From Muribaculaceae bacterium (GTDB taxonomy: Bacteria; Bacteroidota; Bacteroidia; Bacteroidales; Muribaculaceae), in the NCBI GenBank assembly GCA_016302215.1, contig JAEDNZ010000072.1, forward strand, positions 1 to 9,100: 9,100 nt of DNA, in the 5' to 3' direction. The first letter of the stretch is position 1; every line of letters begins with the position of its first letter. A program made the translations under genes and the position numbers. Under the pieces are notes generated by a model that saw only the letters and a list, made by a program, of their open reading frames with translations, had not been told where the DNA came from and searched no databases. Shown piece after piece: positions 6,225 to 9,100 of the stretch.

Positions 6225-9100
6225 TTGAGAAAAAGCCTGATATACGTCATCGCCGCGATATTACTGCCCCTGCTTGCCGTGGGTATGCAGGGCCCGGACA
6301 GTGAGCGGCCTCGCCTGCGGCAGTCTGCTACAGACAGCGCCGCCGAGACGTCATTGCCGGCTAAAATCATCGCCGACACGGCCGCTGAGGCGCGCCGCGC
6401 CCGGATACTCGCCGGCATGGCGGCGCCTGACAGCCTCGCCCCCGACAGCACGATGGAAGCAGCGCTCGCCGATAGCATCGCCGCGCCCGACAGCATCATC
6501 GCCGACACACTGCGCGCCGACACCATGGTGGCCGCCCTACCCGCTCAGCCCAAGAAATCGCGCCTGGTGATGAAGAAGGTGGATCTTGACGCCACCGTGG
6601 AGTTCTCCTCAAAAGACTCTATGCTGATAGTGCGCCAAGACTCGGCATATATGTACGGCGACGGCAAAGTCACATACGGCAACATCAACCTCGAAGCCGC
6701 AAATATCCAGATGGATATGCACGACAACACCGTGTATGCCGTGGGCGTCACCGACACCGTGGGCGACATTCAGGGCAAGCCCGTATTCAGCGAAGGCTCG
6801 GAGCAATACGAGGCCAAGACCATGCGCTACAACTTCAAGACCGCCAAGGGATACATCACCGACGTGGTGACACAGCAAGGCGAGGGATACCTCACCGGCG
6901 GCACCACGAAGAAGGACGCCGAAAACAACTACTACATCAAAGACGGCAAATACACCACCTGCGACCAGCACGACGACCCACACTTCTACTTCCACATCAC
7001 CAAAGCCAAGATGAAGCCCGGCAAGAGCGTGGTCACCGGGCCCACGTATATGGTGCTCTCCGGCCTGCCGCTGCCGCTGGCCGTGCCTTTTGCCTACTTC
7101 CCCATCACTGACAACTACGCCTCGGGCATCATCGTGCCCACCTTTGGCGACGACTACAACCGCGGCTTCTACCTGCGCGACGGCGGTTACTACTTTGCCA
7201 TCAGCGACAACATTGACCTGGCGCTCACCGGCGAGATTTACACCAAAGGCTCGTGGGGCCTCTCAGCGCAATCCAACTATGTCAAGCGCTACAAATACAG
7301 CGGCAACTTCAACGTCAGCTACCTCAAGACCATCAATGGTGACAAAGGCACACCCGACTACTCCTCGCAGACCAACTTTCAGGTGCTGTGGAGCCACTCG
7401 CAAGACTCCAAGGCCAACCCCAACATGACATTCTCGGCCTCGGTCAACTTCACCACCTCGGGCTACTCGCGCAACGACCTCAACTCCTACTACAACAACT
7501 CATTCACCGAAAACACCAAGAGCTCTACCGTCAACCTCACATACCGCTTCCCACAATCCAAGTGGTCGCTATCCACCACCATGAACATTTCGCAGCGCAC
7601 GCAGGACTCCACGCTGACCGTCTCGTTCCCCAACATCACGCTGACGCTGAGCCAGGTCAACCCCTTCAAGCGCAAACACGCCGTGGGCGCCGAGAGATGG
7701 TATGAGAAGATACGTATGTCATACACCGGTCTGCTCCAAAACTCCCTCACCGCCAAGCAAAACGAGTTCTTCAAAAAAAGCCTCGTCAAAGACTGGCGCA
7801 ACGGCATGAAACACACCATACCCATCTCAGCCACCTTCACCCTCTTCAAATACTTCAATATGACCCCGTCAGTGACTGTCACTGACCGCATGTACACCAA
7901 CAAGGTGCGGCGCCAATGGGACCCCAACGCCGCCGCCGAGGTGTGCGACACCAGCTACAGCCTATACAACGTGTGGGACTTCTCGGCATCCGTATCAATG
8001 GACACCAAAATCTACGGCTTCTTCCAGCCCCTGGGCTTCTTGGGCAAGAAAGTCAAGATGATACGCCACGTGCTCACGCCCTCGATATCATTCTCCGGCT
8101 CGCCTGACTTCAGCTCTTCATTCTTCGGATACTACGGCGAATACGAAAAGCCCGGAGCCAACGGCGAGATGATAAAGCAAAAGTACAGCATGTTCCCCAA
8201 CGCCATCTTCGGAGTCCCCGGCCAAGGCAAGAGCGGCACCGTCAGCTACTCCCTCGCCAACAACCTCGAGATGAAAGTGCGCAGCGACAACGACTCCATA
8301 GGCGAGAAAAAAATATCCCTTATCGAGAACTTCACCCTCTCGCAAAGCTACAATTTCGCCGCCGACTCGCTCAACTGGAGTAATATCAACACCTCCATGC
8401 TGCTGCGCATCGCCAAAGGCTTCAACCTAAATCTCAACGCCGTGTGGGACGTATATACCTACCAGCTCAACGCCTCCGGAAGCCCCGTGCGCGTCAACAA
8501 GCTGCGCATCTCCAGCGGCAAAGGCCTGGCAAGGCTCTCGTCGGCAGGCACCTCGTTCAGCTACACCTTCAACAACGACACCTTCAAGCGCAAGAAATCC
8601 GGCGACCAAAAGACCAACGGCGCCAACGGCTCATCGGCATCTGACTTTGATGACCCCCTCGCCGACGATGCCTCCGCGCAGCAAGACCGCAACAAACGCC
8701 CCGGCTCACAAGGCAACGACAAAGAGCCCGAGTTAGGCGCTGACGGCTACGCCAAATGGTCTGTGCCGTGGAGCCTATCGGTCAACTACTCTATCGGTTA
8801 CGGATACGGCAACTTCAACAAAGAGAAGATGGAGTATGACGGCCGCATCACTCAAAACCTCAGCTTCTCAGGCAACATACGCCCCACGCCCAACTGGAGC
8901 TTCTCATTCACCGCATCGTATGACTTCACCAACCACAAGCTCGCCTACATGAACTGCAACATAGCGCGCGACCTGCACTGCTTCACCATGCGAGCCTCCT
9001 TTGTGCCCGTAGGCCCCTACAAGAGCTACAACTTCCACATCTCGGTGAAATCATCAATGCTCAGCGACCTCAAATACGACAAGCGCTCCTCCACCTCCAA
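6225..9100 (+). CDS. lptD: LPS-assembly outer-membrane protein LptD (OstA), 3' end beyond window
   Basis: LptD is the outer-membrane beta-barrel that, with a lipoprotein plug, inserts lipopolysaccharide delivered by the Lpt bridge into the outer leaflet. The frame stays open for 958 codons to the window edge, so the C-terminus is missing. Residues 1-20 form a signal peptide (MRKSLIYVIAAILLPLLAVG). Residues about 21-110 are a low-complexity, Asp-Ser-rich linker. Residues about 113-270 are an OstA-like jellyroll, including EQYEAKTMRYNFKTAKGYI from 193 and the TTCD segment with C246. The barrel then starts with the signature GLPLPLAVPFAYFP (280-293) and SGIIVPTFG (300-308), and alternating aromatic strands follow. 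A hydrophilic insertion lies at about 788-843. Start choice: TTG at 6225 gives a proper signal peptide; the next in-frame ATG (6285-6287) would delete it, and no upstream ATG is in frame. The only other cysteines are C574, C911 and C919. A strong dedicated promoter lies just upstream. Confidence 0.92.
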   Translation, partial: MRKSLIYVIAAILLPLLAVGMQGPDSERPRLRQSATDSAAETSLPAKIIADTAAEARRARILAGMAAPDSLAPDSTMEAALADSIAAPDSIIADTLRADTMVAALPAQPKKSRLVMKKVDLDATVEFSSKDSMLIVRQDSAYMYGDGKVTYGNINLEAANIQMDMHDNTVYAVGVTDTVGDIQGKPVFSEGSEQYEAKTMRYNFKTAKGYITDVVTQQGEGYLTGGTTKKDAENNYYIKDGKYTTCDQHDDPHFYFHITKAKMKPGKSVVTGPTYMVLSGLPLPLAVPFAYFPITDNYASGIIVPTFGDDYNRGFYLRDGGYYFAISDNIDLALTGEIYTKGSWGLSAQSNYVKRYKYSGNFNVSYLKTINGDKGTPDYSSQTNFQVLWSHSQDSKANPNMTFSASVNFTTSGYSRNDLNSYYNNSFTENTKSSTVNLTYRFPQSKWSLSTTMNISQRTQDSTLTVSFPNITLTLSQVNPFKRKHAVGAERWYEKIRMSYTGLLQNSLTAKQNEFFKKSLVKDWRNGMKHTIPISATFTLFKYFNMTPSVTVTDRMYTNKVRRQWDPNAAAEVCDTSYSLYNVWDFSASVSMDTKIYGFFQPLGFLGKKVKMIRHVLTPSISFSGSPDFSSSFFGYYGEYEKPGANGEMIKQKYSMFPNAIFGVPGQGKSGTVSYSLANNLEMKVRSDNDSIGEKKISLIENFTLSQSYNFAADSLNWSNINTSMLLRIAKGFNLNLNAVWDVYTYQLNASGSPVRVNKLRISSGKGLARLSSAGTSFSYTFNNDTFKRKKSGDQKTNGANGSSASDFDDPLADDASAQQDRNKRPGSQGNDKEPELGADGYAKWSVPWSLSVNYSIGYGYGNFNKEKMEYDGRITQNLSFSGNIRPTPNWSFSFTASYDFTNHKLAYMNCNIARDLHCFTMRASFVPVGPYKSYNFHISVKSSMLSDLKYDKRSSTS
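6426..6527 (+). repeat. Asp-Ser/Thr five-residue repeat in the LptD N-terminal linker
   Basis: Within LptD residues 68-101 the dipeptide D-[ST] recurs at 69, 74, 83, 89, 94 and 99. Most are spaced by five residues in units such as PDSLA, PDSTM, PDSII, ADTLR and ADTMV. More D-[ST] pairs occur at 25, 37 and 51. The segment is rich in Ala, Asp and Ser, should be extended or disordered, and lies between the signal peptide and the jellyroll domain. The codons vary between units, so this is a protein-level repeat and not a recent DNA duplication. Confidence 0.65.

Noticed and set aside
7490..7951. Long antisense open frame inside lptD
   Set aside because: The plus-strand frame encodes continuous LptD barrel strands; the antisense translation shows no domain or promoter.

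Overview
The window looks like chromosomal DNA of a Gram-negative Bacteroidota, most likely a GC-rich Bacteroidales such as a member of the Muribaculaceae. The evidence is the Bacteroidota-type promoter motif (TTTG, 19 bp, TAnnTTTG), A-rich leaders without Shine-Dalgarno sequences, a lipoprotein with acidic residues right after the lipid-bearing cysteine, and a Bacteroidota-style LptD. The family-level placement is an inference from general character, not from a search.

Layout. Positions 1-290 hold no convincing protein gene. They contain a GC-rich, strongly foldable element (about 1-180), a small palindrome (194-210) and the tilS promoter (283-290). Next comes tilS (300-1676, +), a tRNA-Ile lysidine synthetase, whose stop overlaps by 4 nt the start of a secreted multidomain glycoside hydrolase-like protein (1673-3934, +). 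After a 103-bp gap lies a small exported protein (4038-4550, +). It has the cytidine/guanine deaminase fold but has lost its zinc ligands. A 13-bp perfect hairpin (4577-4622) separates it from a convergent gene for a beta-helix lipoprotein (4644-6077, -). A 147-bp divergent intergenic region carries a near-ideal promoter for lptD (6225 to the window end, +), which encodes the outer-membrane LPS-assembly beta-barrel and is cut off by the window edge.

How the genes relate. tilS is a housekeeping gene of decoding. The other four proteins all carry export signals and should act in the periplasm or at the outer membrane: a glycan-active enzyme, a pseudo-deaminase, a probably surface-exposed lipoprotein and the LPS translocon. 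Only the tilS-hydrolase pair shows direct evidence of co-transcription. The rest may simply be neighbours.

The most unusual item is the exported deaminase-fold protein. It keeps the catalytic glutamate but replaces all three zinc-binding residues (His to Thr, Cys to Thr, Cys to Ala), which suggests it became a binding protein or periplasmic factor. No CRISPR array, transposon, tRNA or rRNA gene was seen.
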